DNA of 64,000 nt from an uncultured Halomonas sp. GTDB lineage: Bacteria > Pseudomonadota > Gammaproteobacteria > Pseudomonadales > Halomonadaceae. Both the position numbers and the translations under genes were made by a program. Location: the NCBI RefSeq assembly GCF_947493865.1, contig NZ_CANLTC010000009.1, positions 1-64,000 on the forward strand, read 5' to 3'. Position 1 is the first letter of the stretch. Each line of letters begins with the position of its first letter. A model generated the notes under the pieces. It was not told the DNA's origin. It saw only the letters and a program-made list of their open reading frames with translations, and searched no databases. Shown in pieces: positions 9,665-19,274 of this stretch.

Positions 9665-9752
9665 GAAACGGAACTCCTGCAAAGAGAAGCGAAAAGGATC
9701 GTTATAGCATAGGCGTTGATGGCCCTGCCCGCCGATTCTGCTCATCACCCTC

Positions 9753-11234
9753 TCAGGATGAGCAGGAAAGACAAACCGGCGGCGCATTCACCGCCGGAGG
9801 CAGGAACCAGTCGTCGCCATCGCCCTCATGACGGCTGAAGGGCGAGGCCAGGCGCTCGCGAAAACAGCGCAAAGGCGCGCTGTCACCAGCCTCGGCGGCC
9901 TCGATGACCTCTTGCGCCAGATGGGTGCGCAACACATAACAGGGGTTGACTGCATCCATCGCGCGCTTGCGGGCTTCAGGACCGCGAGATTCCTCCCCCA
10001 GACGCCGATCGTAGCTTTCCAGCCAGGCCATCAACGACGCGTCGTCCTGGGCGATATTCAGGGCCTGAGCCAGCTCTCGACGCGAGTCGTCCCCCCCGCG
10101 ATATGCCCCCAATGCACGAAAGGCGTTGTGAAAGTCCGCTTGATGCTGCTCTAGCAGCTTGAGCCAGGCGGCAACCAGCGAGGCGTCCCCCGGCGAAGCG
10201 GCGTCCGGCTTGGCAGTCAATCCCAGCCGCGCTCGCATAAGCTGCGCGTAGGTACGTTGCAAGGCAGGCTCGTATTCATCGAGCATGGCACGCAGGCGCT
10301 CGACATCGACCAGCGGCGTCAATGATTGCGCCAGCACGGTCAGGTTCCACAGCCCCACCCCGGGCTGCTGATCAAACGCATAGCGCCCGCCGGCGTCGGT
10401 GTGATTGGGCGTCCAGTCGGGCGTGTAGCGCTCCATGAACGCATAAGGCCCGTAATCCAAAGTCAGGCCCAGCAGCGACATGTTGTCGGTGTTCATCACC
10501 GCGTGCACGAAGCCATAGGCCTGCCAGGCGGCAATCAGGTTCGCGGTGCGTTCCACCACGTCGGCAAAGAAGGCATCAAAAGGCGCCTCGGCCTCGGCGA
10601 ATTCAGGACGATGACGGTGAATCAGATGCCAGAGCAGCGTCTGCATATCCTCCACCTTGCGGCGCTGATAGAGCCACTCGACATGCCCGAAGCGCGCATG
10701 GCTCGGCGATAAACGTAACAAGGTCGCGCCGGGCTCGACCCGCTCGCGCATCACGCGCTCATCGTTGACCGCCACCGCCAGTGCCGTGGTGGTGGGAATG
10801 CCCAGTCCGCTCATCGCCTCCCCGGCCAGGTATTCACGAATCGAGGAACGCAGCACCGCCCGGCCATCACCGAAGCGGGAGTACGGCGTCTGACCTGCAC
10901 CCTTCAGATGCAGATCCATGGGCCCCTGGGAGGTCACTGCCTCGCCCAGCAGCAGGCCACGCCCATCGCCGAGCGCCGGGTTGTAGGTGCCGAATTGATG
11001 GCCGGTGTATTTCTGGGCAATAGGCGTCATCCCGGGCAGGAGTTCACGCCCGGCCATCAATGCCGCTAGGCGCTCGCGATCGATGGAATCGGGGTCCATA
11101 TCCAACTGAGCGGCCCCCAGGGGGCTGACATCCAGCACACGCGCATTGCGCCAAGGCGTTGGCGTGACCCCGGAATAGAACGCTTCTGGCAAGCGCGTCC
11201 AGGCGTTGTCGAACTGCAGGGAATCCAACTTCAT
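9753..11234 (-). CDS. selO: SelO/YdiU protein adenylyltransferase (AMPylator)
   Basis: Pseudokinase-fold enzyme of the SelO (UPF0061/YdiU) family that transfers AMP from ATP to Ser, Thr or Tyr of proteins and has been linked to redox homeostasis. 493 residues. Signatures include KYTGHQFGTYNPALGDGRG near residue 80, LHLKGAGQTPYSRFGDGRAVLRSS, NTDNMSLLGLTLDYGPYAFM and FDQQPGVGLWNL. The C-terminus ends CLSCSS, with Cys at the position where the animal protein has selenocysteine and a second Cys three residues before it, fitting a redox pair. ATG at 11234 has AGGAG eight bases upstream; the longer frame to 11303 has no support. Confidence 0.95.
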   Translation of the reverse strand: MKLDSLQFDNAWTRLPEAFYSGVTPTPWRNARVLDVSPLGAAQLDMDPDSIDRERLAALMAGRELLPGMTPIAQKYTGHQFGTYNPALGDGRGLLLGEAVTSQGPMDLHLKGAGQTPYSRFGDGRAVLRSSIREYLAGEAMSGLGIPTTTALAVAVNDERVMRERVEPGATLLRLSPSHARFGHVEWLYQRRKVEDMQTLLWHLIHRHRPEFAEAEAPFDAFFADVVERTANLIAAWQAYGFVHAVMNTDNMSLLGLTLDYGPYAFMERYTPDWTPNHTDAGGRYAFDQQPGVGLWNLTVLAQSLTPLVDVERLRAMLDEYEPALQRTYAQLMRARLGLTAKPDAASPGDASLVAAWLKLLEQHQADFHNAFRALGAYRGGDDSRRELAQALNIAQDDASLMAWLESYDRRLGEESRGPEARKRAMDAVNPCYVLRTHLAQEVIEAAEAGDSAPLRCFRERLASPFSRHEGDGDDWFLPPAVNAPPVCLSCSS

Positions 11235-11302
11235 GCGATACACTCCTCGCGAAAATCGCTGTCTTGAGTGTAAGCCATGCCAGGGGCATGACTGCAAAAA
11301 CA

Positions 11303-11328
11303 AACGACCGGCCCTTTGGCCGGTCGTT
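11303..11328 (-). terminator. strong terminator after htpG
   Basis: Eleven-bp perfect stem (AACGACCGGCC with its complement) and 4-nt loop. On the minus strand it is followed by TGTTTTT. It lies about 30 bases past the htpG stop and upstream of selO. Confidence 0.88.
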
Positions 11329-11358
11329 GATTGGTGCTATCGATAGTTTTAGATAGCC

Positions 11359-13257
11359 TCAAGCCGTCAGCAACGTATTGAGACGCTTGACGTAGGCCGC
11401 CGGATCATCCAGATGCCCGCCTTCGGCGATGATTGCCTGATCCAGCAGGATGCGGGCAAGATCCGCGAAGCCGTCGTCACCGGCATTTTCCAGCCGTCCG
11501 ACCAGAGCATGCTCGGGGTTGAGTTCGAGGATCGGCTTGACCTCCGGCACCGGCTGGCCGGCAGCCTCCATGATGCGACGCATCTGGAAGCCCATCTCGT
11601 GCTCGGAGAGCACCACGCAGGCCGGCGAATCCGTCAGGCGGTGAGTCACCCGCACTTCCTGAACGTCGTCGCCCAGCGCTTCCTTGACCCGCTTGACCAG
11701 TTCTTCCTTGGCCTTGGCAGTCTCCTCCTGGGCCTGCTTCTCTTCCTCGCCCTCGATCTCACCCAGATCCAGGTCGCCCTTGGCGACATCGGCGAAGGTC
11801 TTGCCGTCGTACTCGGTGAGATGGCTCATCAACCATTCATCGATGCGATCGGAGAGCAGCAGCACCTCGATGCCCTTCTTGCGGAAGATTTCCAGATGCG
11901 GGCTGTGCTTGGCGGCGTTGAAGCCATCGGCGATGATGTAGTAGATCTTCTGCTGGCCTTCCTTCATGCGGCCCACGTAATCCGCCAGGGATTGATCCTG
12001 GGTGGCGCTGTCGGTATGAGTGCTGGAGAAGCGCAGCAGTTCGCTGATCTTGTCACGGTTGGCGTAATCTTCCGCCGGGCCTTCCTTCAAGACGCTGCCG
12101 AAACTGCTCCAGAAGGTCTGATACTTCTCCTTGTCCTTGGCCAGTTTCTTGAGCATGTCGAGGGCGCGCTTGGTCAGCGCCGACTTCATCTTGTCGACCT
12201 GGGGGTCCTGCTGCAGCAGCTCCCGGGAGACGTTGAGCGACAAATCCCGAGAGTCCACCACACCCTTGACGAAGCGCAGGTAAAGCGGCAGGAACTGCTC
12301 CGCGTCCTCGAGAATGAAGACCCGTTGCACGTATAGGCGCACACCCCGGGCGCCATCCCGCTCGTAGAGATCGAAAGGCGCGCGCTCGGGCACGTAGAGC
12401 AGACTGGTATATTCGAGCTTGCCCTCGACCTTGTTGTGGCTCCAGATCAGCGGATCGCTGAAATCGTGAGCAACGTGCTTGTAGAACGCCTTGTACTCGT
12501 CATCGCTGATCTCCGACTTGGGGCGCACCCACAACGCCTGAGCCTCGTTGACGGTTTCCCAGGTGACGGTTTCGCTGCCCTCGATCTCCTTGCCGTCCTC
12601 GTCCTGGGCCTTTTCGATCTTGGGCATGCGCACCGGCACTTCGATATGGTCGGAGTACTTGCGCACCAGGTTCTTGAGCCGGAAGTCGTCAGCGAACTCC
12701 TTGGCGTCCTTTTTCAGGTGCAGAACGATTTCGGTACCGCGCCCGGGCTTGTCGATATCCGCGATGGTGAACTCGCCCTCGCCCTTGGAGCGCCATTCCA
12801 CGCCCTCGTCCGCATCGGCGCGGCGAGTGCGCACCGCCACTTCGTCGGCCACGATGAAGCCGGAGTAGAAGCCCACCCCGAACTGGCCGATCAGCTTGGC
12901 GTCCTTCTGCTGCTCGCCGGATAGCTGCTGTAGAAACTCGGCGGTACCACTCTTGGCGATGGTGCCGAGATTCTTGATCACTTCCTCACGGCTCATGCCG
13001 ATGCCGTTGTCCCGCACGGTGACGGTGCCGGCCTTGGCATCGTGTTCGATCTCGATGCGCAGATCGCTGTCGTCGCCATAGAGCGCATCGTTGTCCAATG
13101 CCTCGTAGCGCAGCTTGTCGCAGGCGTCCGCGGCGTTGGAAATCAACTCGCGCAGGAATATCTCCCGGTTGGAGTACAGGGAGTGAATCATCAAATGCAG
13201 TAACTGCTTGACCTCGGTCTGGAAACCAAGCGTTTCTTCATGGGTGGCGGTAGTCAT
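11359..13257 (-). CDS. htpG: molecular chaperone HtpG (Hsp90)
   Basis: Bacterial Hsp90 ATP-dependent chaperone, 632 residues, matching the usual length near 625-635. The N-terminal GHKL ATPase domain begins [38 protein letters not shown] in the family manner and contains DNGIGM and [14 protein letters not shown] for ATP binding. The middle domain and the C-terminal dimerisation domain follow, ending without the MEEVD tail of the eukaryotic cytosolic form. The start at 13257 (MTTATHEE) is used because the domain begins ten residues later; a longer frame to 13422 lacks support. A sigma-32 promoter was not identified with confidence. Cytoplasmic. Confidence 0.96.
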   Translation of the reverse strand: MTTATHEETLGFQTEVKQLLHLMIHSLYSNREIFLRELISNAADACDKLRYEALDNDALYGDDSDLRIEIEHDAKAGTVTVRDNGIGMSREEVIKNLGTIAKSGTAEFLQQLSGEQQKDAKLIGQFGVGFYSGFIVADEVAVRTRRADADEGVEWRSKGEGEFTIADIDKPGRGTEIVLHLKKDAKEFADDFRLKNLVRKYSDHIEVPVRMPKIEKAQDEDGKEIEGSETVTWETVNEAQALWVRPKSEISDDEYKAFYKHVAHDFSDPLIWSHNKVEGKLEYTSLLYVPERAPFDLYERDGARGVRLYVQRVFILEDAEQFLPLYLRFVKGVVDSRDLSLNVSRELLQQDPQVDKMKSALTKRALDMLKKLAKDKEKYQTFWSSFGSVLKEGPAEDYANRDKISELLRFSSTHTDSATQDQSLADYVGRMKEGQQKIYYIIADGFNAAKHSPHLEIFRKKGIEVLLLSDRIDEWLMSHLTEYDGKTFADVAKGDLDLGEIEGEEEKQAQEETAKAKEELVKRVKEALGDDVQEVRVTHRLTDSPACVVLSEHEMGFQMRRIMEAAGQPVPEVKPILELNPEHALVGRLENAGDDGFADLARILLDQAIIAEGGHLDDPAAYVKRLNTLLTA

Positions 13258-13354
13258 GTGGCAAAAGCCCCTCATGGTGTCATGGAGAATTGTTCGACAC
13301 GAATATGGGGGCCGGGGTGCACTTTTCAAGCATCCAGGTGTAATACTCTCGGCA

Positions 13355-13696
13355 TCAGCCTGGATTTTGCATCGGCGGATCGATGTCGACCGACTTCCAG
13401 CGCCGGTAGTCCTCAAGGGCATTGTCGACCTTGGTCAGCAGCCAGCCGACGATCACCACATCGTCCACCATTCCGATCAACAAGAACACTTCAGGAATCA
13501 GGTCGAGAGGCGATACAAGATAGACAAGAGCCAGCGCCATCCACAGGAATGCCGACCAGGGGATGGGGCGATAACGGCCCTTGATGACATCGGCGCACAT
13601 GGGGGCGAACAGCTTTAGCGCACGGGCTATTCGCGATAGCGCACCAGCACGTGCCGTCAGCCGCGAAAAAGGATTCAAGCGTTTGAACAATGACAT
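13355..13696 (-). CDS. YkvA/DUF1232 family small membrane protein
   Basis: Protein of 113 residues with a DUF1232 (YkvA-like) core: [37 protein letters not shown] in outline, in which the [11 protein letters not shown] and GxxDD motifs are diagnostic. One or two hydrophobic segments suggest membrane association. GGAG lies seven bases before the ATG at 13696. Function is unknown for the family. It lies 97 bp upstream of htpG on the same strand and could share its transcript, and it is divergent from the lytic transglycosylase. Confidence 0.82.
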   Translation of the reverse strand: MSLFKRLNPFSRLTARAGALSRIARALKLFAPMCADVIKGRYRPIPWSAFLWMALALVYLVSPLDLIPEVFLLIGMVDDVVIVGWLLTKVDNALEDYRRWKSVDIDPPMQNPG

Positions 13697-13819
13697 TACG
13701 TTTCTCCGTGTCGGGCGCGTAAACTCATCATGAGTAGTGGCTTGGAAACAGCACCAATCTGGTAGCATCCACTTTTGCGATTTTTATATAGTTGGGGCAC
13801 GTACAAGGAAACACCAGTC

Positions 13820-15766
13820 ATGAAACTTCACTATCTCAGGCGTGGCATGGCCTTGACGCTTGCCGCAATGATGAGCCTACCGGTCATGGCTAGCGATAAC
13901 GTCGATCAGCAAATGCGCCAGGCCCTCGAGGCCGCACGCAACAGGCAGTGGGACAAGATCGATCAGGACGCTATCGAGGATCACATCCTGGCAGGCTATG
14001 TCGAATACCATCGGTTGCGCGACCGCTTGCCTCATCTTGATGCTGCGGTCGTCAACGACTATATCGAGCGCCACGCCGACTCGCCGCTGAGCGGCTGGAT
14101 GCGGGGCGTGGCGGAAGTCAGCTACGGCCATGCCGGTCGTTTCGAATCGCTGCTGGCGGTCAGCGACGGCAAACCCCGGGGCACCGTTCGCCAGTGCTAT
14201 TACTATACTGCCCTGCTTGACCGCGACCCTGCAACGGCGGCCCAGGGTGGCCTCGTGCTGTGGCTGACCGGACGCTCACAGCCGGATGCCTGCGACGACC
14301 TGTTCGCCACTCTTCGCTCCCGCGGCGTCATCGATGGCCGCGCCATCTGGCAGCGTCAGATGCTGGCCTGGGAGAACGGCGAGGATGGTCTGGCCAGCTA
14401 CTTGTCGCGCTCGCTTCCCAGCAGTTGGGACAATGCCCAGGCGGCCTTCGAGCGTCTACAAAAGAACTATGCCGCGATCACGCAGATTCCCGTTTCCCTT
14501 GGGCCTGACGGGGCAGGCAGTGCCGCGCTTTTCACGGCGGCCATGCACAACTTCACCCGAGCCGACACGGAAGCCGCGCTGGAGGCCTGGCGCAAGGTCG
14601 GCCCTCATCTATCCCTGGAGGCATCCCAGCGCCACCAGACCGAACGCGACCTGGCGTTCTACTCCATGGCCCGCGAGATCCGTAACAACGAAGGCTGGGT
14701 GGACGACGTGCTGCCCCGTCTTGCCGATGAGGATCTCCTCGAACTCCGGGTACGTCGCGCCCTGGCACAACGCAACTGGAGCGAGGTCATCCGCTGGGTC
14801 CGCGCAATGCCGGAAGAGGCCCGCCAGAGCGCTCGCTGGCAATACTGGTTGGGCCGCGCCCTGGCCAAGCAAGGCGATGAACAGGCATCCCGAGCGGCCT
14901 ATGCCATCGCCGCCTCACAGCGCGACTTCTTCGGCTTTGCCGCCGCCGATCGCCTGCAGCAGCCTTACAACCTCAACCTGGAACGCGCAACCTTCAGCGA
15001 AGACTTCCGTCGCCAGGTTGCCAACTGGCCGGTGGTGAAACGCGCAGAAGCCTTGCAGCGCATCGATGAGCCGGGGCTCGCCCGAAGTGAATGGTATGGC
15101 GCCGTGATCCGAGCCAACGAGCAAGAAGCCAAGGCACTGGCGGATTACGCGCTGAGTCAGGGGCGTTATGCCACCCTGGTGCAGACCACGATTACCGCCA
15201 AACAATGGGACGCGCTGGACTGGCGCTTTCCCAGCGCCTATCGCGATAGCTTTCTACGCTGGGGCGAGACGACCGGGGTCGATCCCTTCCTGCTGATGGG
15301 TATCGCGCGGCGGGAAAGCGCCTTCAACAATGAGGCGGTCTCCCCGGTGGGCGCCCGGGGCTTGATGCAGCTGATGCCGGGCACCGCAGCGCTGGTCAGC
15401 CGTCAGATCGGTAGCACCAACCCCAGCCTGGAAGGATTGTTCGATCCGGAGGTCAACATTCGCTTGGGCAGCACCTACATTCGCGACATGCTGAAGCGCT
15501 ATGGCGGCAACCGTCTGGCCGCTACCGCTGCCTATAATGCTGGCCCAGGCCGCGTCGATCGCTGGCTGCGCGACTCACCCGATGAGTTCGACCTGTTCGT
15601 GGAGAGTATTCCCTTTCGCGAAACCCGCGATTACGTACAGGCGGTACTGGCCTATCAGGTCATCTTCGCCAGCCTGGCACGGAATGGCGATACCCGCGGC
15701 ATCGCCATGCTGACCCAAGCCGAACGGCAAGGTGACTACGATGCCTCGCTGATGGCGCGTAACTAG
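13820..15766 (+). CDS. slt: soluble lytic murein transglycosylase (Slt70-like)
   Basis: Periplasmic enzyme that cleaves the MurNAc-GlcNAc bond of peptidoglycan forming 1,6-anhydroMurNAc. 648 residues, near E. coli Slt70 (645). A signal peptide covers about residues 1-26 (ending VMASDN). Residues 30-450 are the helical superhelix domain, followed by the SLT catalytic domain with GIARRESAFN, whose Glu499 is the catalytic acid, then SPVGARGLMQLMPGTA and NIRLGSTYIRDML and YNAGPGRVDRWL. AAGGAA lies ten bases before the ATG at 13820; the upstream frame to 13775 has no signal character. Single-gene transcript ended by the terminator at 15787. Confidence 0.95.
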   Translation: MKLHYLRRGMALTLAAMMSLPVMASDNVDQQMRQALEAARNRQWDKIDQDAIEDHILAGYVEYHRLRDRLPHLDAAVVNDYIERHADSPLSGWMRGVAEVSYGHAGRFESLLAVSDGKPRGTVRQCYYYTALLDRDPATAAQGGLVLWLTGRSQPDACDDLFATLRSRGVIDGRAIWQRQMLAWENGEDGLASYLSRSLPSSWDNAQAAFERLQKNYAAITQIPVSLGPDGAGSAALFTAAMHNFTRADTEAALEAWRKVGPHLSLEASQRHQTERDLAFYSMAREIRNNEGWVDDVLPRLADEDLLELRVRRALAQRNWSEVIRWVRAMPEEARQSARWQYWLGRALAKQGDEQASRAAYAIAASQRDFFGFAAADRLQQPYNLNLERATFSEDFRRQVANWPVVKRAEALQRIDEPGLARSEWYGAVIRANEQEAKALADYALSQGRYATLVQTTITAKQWDALDWRFPSAYRDSFLRWGETTGVDPFLLMGIARRESAFNNEAVSPVGARGLMQLMPGTAALVSRQIGSTNPSLEGLFDPEVNIRLGSTYIRDMLKRYGGNRLAATAAYNAGPGRVDRWLRDSPDEFDLFVESIPFRETRDYVQAVLAYQVIFASLARNGDTRGIAMLTQAERQGDYDASLMARN

Positions 15767-15786
15767 AACATTGAATCGCGGCACTG

Positions 15787-15812
15787 AGCGCCTCAATCGA
15801 GGCGCTTTTTTT
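15787..15812 (+). terminator. terminator after slt
   Basis: Eight-bp stem AGCGCCTC/GAGGCGCT with loop AATC followed by seven T residues, 21 bases past the slt stop. It also separates slt from the convergent exporter gene. Confidence 0.93.
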
Positions 15813-15824
15813 GTAACACGAGGT

Positions 15825-16466
15825 TCAAGGACGCTGCTGCAAGGCCAGCTTGATGCCGAATGCGATCAACACCACGCCAGTGACGCTTTCGAGGCTGCGC
15901 GAGACCCACCCTTTCGCCAGCCAATGACCCGCACGCCCCACCATCAGCACGATGCCGATCTGCCAGACATTGGCGATGACGAAATGTACGCCCGCCAGCC
16001 ATAGCGACTTGAGCAGCGCCGGATCACCGGGTGCAATGAACTGGGGCAGGAAGGCCATGTAGAACACGATGGTCTTGGGGTTGAGCACATTCGACAAGAA
16101 CCCTTCCCGCAGGGATAGCCAGGGAGAAACCCGCGGCGATGGCGAGTCGATGCCGGCGATGGGCAAGGCTGCTCCGCGTCGAGCGCTGAGCAGACTCTGC
16201 ACGCCCAACCATACGAGATAAGCCGCCCCCAGCAGCTTGAGCACGCCAAACGCCCAGGCGGATTGCACCAGGATCAGCGAAATACCCAGGGCAGAGACAC
16301 TGGCATGCACGAACAAGCCACAGCAGATCGCCAGGCTGGTCAGCACCCCATCCCAGCTCCCCCCGCGCAATGTGTTTCGTATCACCAGCAAGGTATCGAT
16401 ACCCGGGGTCATGCTCAACAGCGTGATGGCAACTACGAAAGTCCAGAATTGGGCATCGATCAGCAT
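15825..16466 (-). CDS. LysE/RhtB family amino acid exporter
   Basis: Inner-membrane exporter of the LysE superfamily, 213 residues, the standard size, with about six hydrophobic segments. The N-terminal FVVAITLLSMTPGIDTLLVIRNTLRGG matches the family pattern (PGP/PGxxxxxV with a following basic loop), and the GLFVHASVSALGIS segment and FLSNVLNPKTIVFYMAFLPQF motif are typical. Members export lysine, threonine, homoserine lactones or other amino acids; the substrate cannot be deduced. It is followed 40 bp upstream in coordinate order by the exoD-like gene, though separate transcription is possible. Confidence 0.88.
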   Translation of the reverse strand: MLIDAQFWTFVVAITLLSMTPGIDTLLVIRNTLRGGSWDGVLTSLAICCGLFVHASVSALGISLILVQSAWAFGVLKLLGAAYLVWLGVQSLLSARRGAALPIAGIDSPSPRVSPWLSLREGFLSNVLNPKTIVFYMAFLPQFIAPGDPALLKSLWLAGVHFVIANVWQIGIVLMVGRAGHWLAKGWVSRSLESVTGVVLIAFGIKLALQQRP

Positions 16467-16506
16467 GGGGAGGGCTATTGAAGAGACGTTGGCATGAGTG
16501 GAGCTG

Positions 16507-17088
16507 TCAAAGGACTAGCGACTGCAAAAGGAAGAAACCGCCAACCACTACCACGATGAGCCCGATCACCATCAACAAGCCATCCTTGGCGGCCAGGCCG
16601 AGCCCCATCAGAGTAATGGCCAGCGCCGGCAAGGCAGCCGCAAAGGGAAGAAGCTCCAGGGGAATCATGGATAACGCCAACACGACCGCCAGTAGTGCGA
16701 TCAGCCGTTGTGAAAGCGGATTGACCAGACCCTGCAGGCGAGGCTTGAGCAATTTATCGACACGCTGAGTCCAGGGCTTCAAACGCGTCACCGCGCGACT
16801 GAACTTGTCGTGACTGAACCCACGCTGCGCCAGGCGCCGGGGCAGCCAGGGCGACGACTTGCCCACTACCATTTGTATCGCCACCATGGCGATGAACAGC
16901 CCGCAAAGGGTCGGTATGCCGGGAATGGCCCCCGTGGGCAGCAGTACGATCAGTGCCGGCAATACCAATAACGGCCCGAAGCCGCGGGTTTCAAAATTGT
17001 CGATGATATCCTGTAGTCGAATGGTCTCACCACTATCGGATTCATCGAGTTGCTCTACCAGTTGCGTCAAGGTGATGCGTTGCGCCAT
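16507..17088 (-). CDS. ExoD-like exopolysaccharide synthesis protein
   Basis: Protein of 193 residues matching the ExoD family (PF06055). A cytoplasmic N-terminal region with LQDIIDNFETRGFGPLLVLPALI leads into hydrophobic segments including LLPTGAIPGIPTLCGLFIAMVAIQM, then a charged amphipathic middle and C-terminal membrane helices. In Sinorhizobium ExoD affects exopolysaccharide production and alkali tolerance, but biochemical function is unknown. Here it has no polysaccharide neighbours, so an envelope or pH-related role is only an inference. Confidence 0.82.
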   Translation of the reverse strand: MAQRITLTQLVEQLDESDSGETIRLQDIIDNFETRGFGPLLVLPALIVLLPTGAIPGIPTLCGLFIAMVAIQMVVGKSSPWLPRRLAQRGFSHDKFSRAVTRLKPWTQRVDKLLKPRLQGLVNPLSQRLIALLAVVLALSMIPLELLPFAAALPALAITLMGLGLAAKDGLLMVIGLIVVVVGGFFLLQSLVL

Positions 17089-17141
17089 GCGCCCTCCCTG
17101 GCGGTTTCAGTTTGCAGGATCGAATGCGATGAATCGCATGC

Positions 17142-17561
17142 TCAATTACTGAAGATGCCACGGCGTGCATGCTTCAAGGAGATCTGATCATTTAGTGTCC
17201 AGAAATCGTAAAGCACACCAATCAGGAACAATCCGCCGGTAAGTAGATAGAGAATGCCGGTGATCCATTTGCCCATGTACATCCGGTGAAGGCCAAAGAC
17301 GCCCAAAAAGGTCAGCAGCACCCAGGCCAGCGTATAGTTGGTTGGCCCTGCCCTGAAGCGCAGATCCGCCTGCCTGTCCATGCCTGGAATCAAGAACAGG
17401 TCGATCAGCCAGCCAATGCCTAGAAGCCCCAGTGTAAAAAACCAGATCGTCCCGGTAACCGGCTTGCCATAGTAAAAACGATGGGCCCCGGTGAAACCGA
17501 AGATCCACAGTAGATAACCGACGCCCATGCTGTGGGTATTGCTGGAAGACAATTGAGTCAC
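17142..17561 (-). CDS. TM2 domain-containing membrane protein
   Basis: Protein of 139 residues with two TM2 domains in tandem. Each starts with an aromatic hydrophobic segment followed by G-x-H-R-x-Y: FGFTGAHRFYYGKPVTG near residue 22 and LGVFGLHRMYMGKWITG near residue 85. Each ends near the D-x-F pattern (IDLFLIPGM and YDFWTL). Four membrane spans are expected. GTG at 17561 is chosen because CAGGAG precedes it; a longer frame to 17603 exists. Function of bacterial TM2 proteins is not established. Confidence 0.82.
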   Translation of the reverse strand: MTQLSSSNTHSMGVGYLLWIFGFTGAHRFYYGKPVTGTIWFFTLGLLGIGWLIDLFLIPGMDRQADLRFRAGPTNYTLAWVLLTFLGVFGLHRMYMGKWITGILYLLTGGLFLIGVLYDFWTLNDQISLKHARRGIFSN

Positions 17562-17621
17562 GTTTGCTCCTGTAGCGTGTCGTTGAGGATCAAATACTAT
17601 CAAGATGGCCCTTGCGGATGC

Positions 17622-18461
17622 CTATAGGACGCCAAGCTCCCTGAGCCTTTCCTGGAGATAGCTCTCCGCCGTATGGCGTTGTGACAGCTCAACCTCGGGG
17701 CGCGGATGCAAGAATAGTGGCAACGATAAACGTGAATGGGAACAAGCCTCCCCGACCGGATTGACCACTCGATGCGTTGTCGAGGGGAAATACCCCTGGG
17801 ACGCCTCCTGCAGCATGTCGCCGACATTGATCACCAGCTGTCCAGGATCGCAAGGCACCTGATGCCATTTACCATCCCGTCCACGCACCTCGAGCCCCGG
17901 TTCGTTGGCAGCAGGCAGTACCGTCAACAGGTTGATATCTTCATGGGCAGCGGCTCTTACCGCGTCCGGCTGTTCGTTGCCGGCCAACGGGGGGTAGTGC
18001 AACACCCGCAGCAAGGTCTGCTCGCTATTCTTGATCATATGAGACAAGGGTTCATGGTAGTGACGTGCCACCTCGGAAGGCGTTTGCGCCTCGATCCAGC
18101 CAAGTAGCGTCGCGGCAAGAGATTCCGCACGCCGGTAATAGTCCATGACCTCATCACGCAGTGAATCCGGTATACGCCCCCAGGGATAGACGTGGTAATA
18201 CTCCTTGAGATCCTTGACGCCATGGCCCTTGGCAGTTTCCGAGACATCCGGAGGGAAATAGCCATCCTGGCGGCGCGGATCGTAGCGCCAGGCATGTTTG
18301 TCGTCGCTATCGAAGAATGCCTGCCAACGGCAATAGATCGACTCGATCAAGGCATCAGGCAATGGATGGTTACGCAAGACCCCAAAACCCGTATCGCGCA
18401 ACGACTGCGCGAAGTGTTCGGCAGCATCTGAACAGGCATAATCGACGTTCTGGACGTGCAT
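17622..18461 (-). CDS. isopenicillin N synthase-like 2-oxoglutarate/Fe(II) oxygenase
   Basis: Protein of 279 residues of the 2OG-Fe(II) dioxygenase superfamily. The iron facial triad is visible as HED (in AAHEDINLLTVLPA, near residue 169) and a distal His in STTHRVVNP near residue 229, with RLSLPLFLHP supplying the Arg that binds 2-oxoglutarate. An N-terminal non-haem dioxygenase segment with GFGVLRNHPLP precedes it. Bacterial members of this class include ethylene-forming and hydroxylase enzymes, but the substrate is unknown. Single gene divergent from the first cold-shock gene. Confidence 0.85.
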   Translation of the reverse strand: MHVQNVDYACSDAAEHFAQSLRDTGFGVLRNHPLPDALIESIYCRWQAFFDSDDKHAWRYDPRRQDGYFPPDVSETAKGHGVKDLKEYYHVYPWGRIPDSLRDEVMDYYRRAESLAATLLGWIEAQTPSEVARHYHEPLSHMIKNSEQTLLRVLHYPPLAGNEQPDAVRAAAHEDINLLTVLPAANEPGLEVRGRDGKWHQVPCDPGQLVINVGDMLQEASQGYFPSTTHRVVNPVGEACSHSRLSLPLFLHPRPEVELSQRHTAESYLQERLRELGVL

Positions 18462-18715
18462 GATTTTTCCAACTATGTTGCTTTAGCGAGCATCGTAACC
18501 TGAAAAGCGCCGGTATAGCAGTTCGGCAGAATCCTTCAGATACGAACTTGCATCATCGAACAACCGGCTCGGCATTGCCCCGCTGTTCGCTTTTCCGGCA
18601 TAGGCCAACGAACCTGCTGTCGATGATCCATGCAATTGAGGCATGACGGGTGTAAATACGGTATCGATCCGATTTACACCCAGCACCATCATTAGTTAGT
18701 CGAGGATAACTGCAA
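18462..18715. other. intergenic region and long 5' leader of csp1
   Basis: About 250 bases between the divergent oxygenase and cold-shock genes. The AT content rises near 18640-18700. A long leader before a csp gene fits the known use of structured 5' UTRs in cold-shock mRNAs, but no specific fold was drawn. Short antisense ORFs here have no ribosome-binding site. Confidence 0.4.
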
Positions 18716-18922
18716 ATGGCAACTGGCACTGTCAAATGGTTCAACGATACCAAGGGCTACGGCTTCATCTCCCCAGACGATGGCGGCGACGACCTGTTTG
18801 CCCACTTCTCCGAAATCCAGGCTGATGGCTTCAAGACCCTGCAGGATGGACAAAAGGTCTCTTTCGATGTCACTCAGGGTAAAAAGGGACTTCAGGCTGC
18901 AAATATCAAGGTCGAGAATTAA
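18716..18922 (+). CDS. CspA-family cold-shock protein, copy 1
   Basis: Single cold-shock domain, 68 residues, that binds single-stranded RNA and DNA as an RNA chaperone. RNP1 is present as KGYGFI (residues 14-19) and RNP2 as LFAHFS (residues 29-34). The acidic SPDDGGDD loop is like that of other Halomonas-type Csp proteins. GAGGATAA precedes the ATG. A nearly identical paralogue lies 350 bp downstream. Each copy has its own terminator, so they are separately transcribed. Confidence 0.96.
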   Translation: MATGTVKWFNDTKGYGFISPDDGGDDLFAHFSEIQADGFKTLQDGQKVSFDVTQGKKGLQAANIKVEN

Positions 18923-19274
18923 CCTGCAACGCCTCTTCGAGGCATAAGGCGACGACTTCCTCGTCTTTCCTCATAAACCAGCGTTCGACAGAAAAGGGCT
19001 TGTTTCGACAAGCCTTTTTTGTTTGCACGCACCATAGTGGAATGTGTCATACTACCGAGTATTATAGCAAATAGTTCTTGACCCCCTCGAGTGAATAGCC
19101 CATCCTTTCATCCGTTGGTTTGTAAGCAGAATGACGTCGGTTGTAATCGATTCCCCTCGATAATCCTCGTGCGCGTTTTCTCTAGCATATGAGCCTCGCA
19201 CTGATGGTGGAAAGCAGCTCACGGCTTCTCGAAACCACATTAATATCATCTAGTTAGCAGTAAGGAAATCGACA
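18923..19274. other. intergenic region between the two csp genes
   Basis: No gene was found in these 352 bases. It holds the csp1 terminator (18997-19020), then about 250 bases of leader and promoter for csp2. A TAGTTAG heptamer is found just upstream of the start of both csp genes. Confidence 0.5.
18997..19020 (+). terminator. terminator after csp1
   Basis: GGCTTGT/ACAAGCC stem with a TTCG tetraloop followed by TTTTTT, about 75 bases past the stop. Confidence 0.9.

Noticed and set aside
11413..12336. 307-residue ORF on the plus strand
   Set aside because: Antisense to htpG, whose identity is certain.
18483..18692. 69-residue ORF on the minus strand upstream of csp1
   Set aside because: No ribosome-binding site at any start and no motif; more likely csp1 leader.
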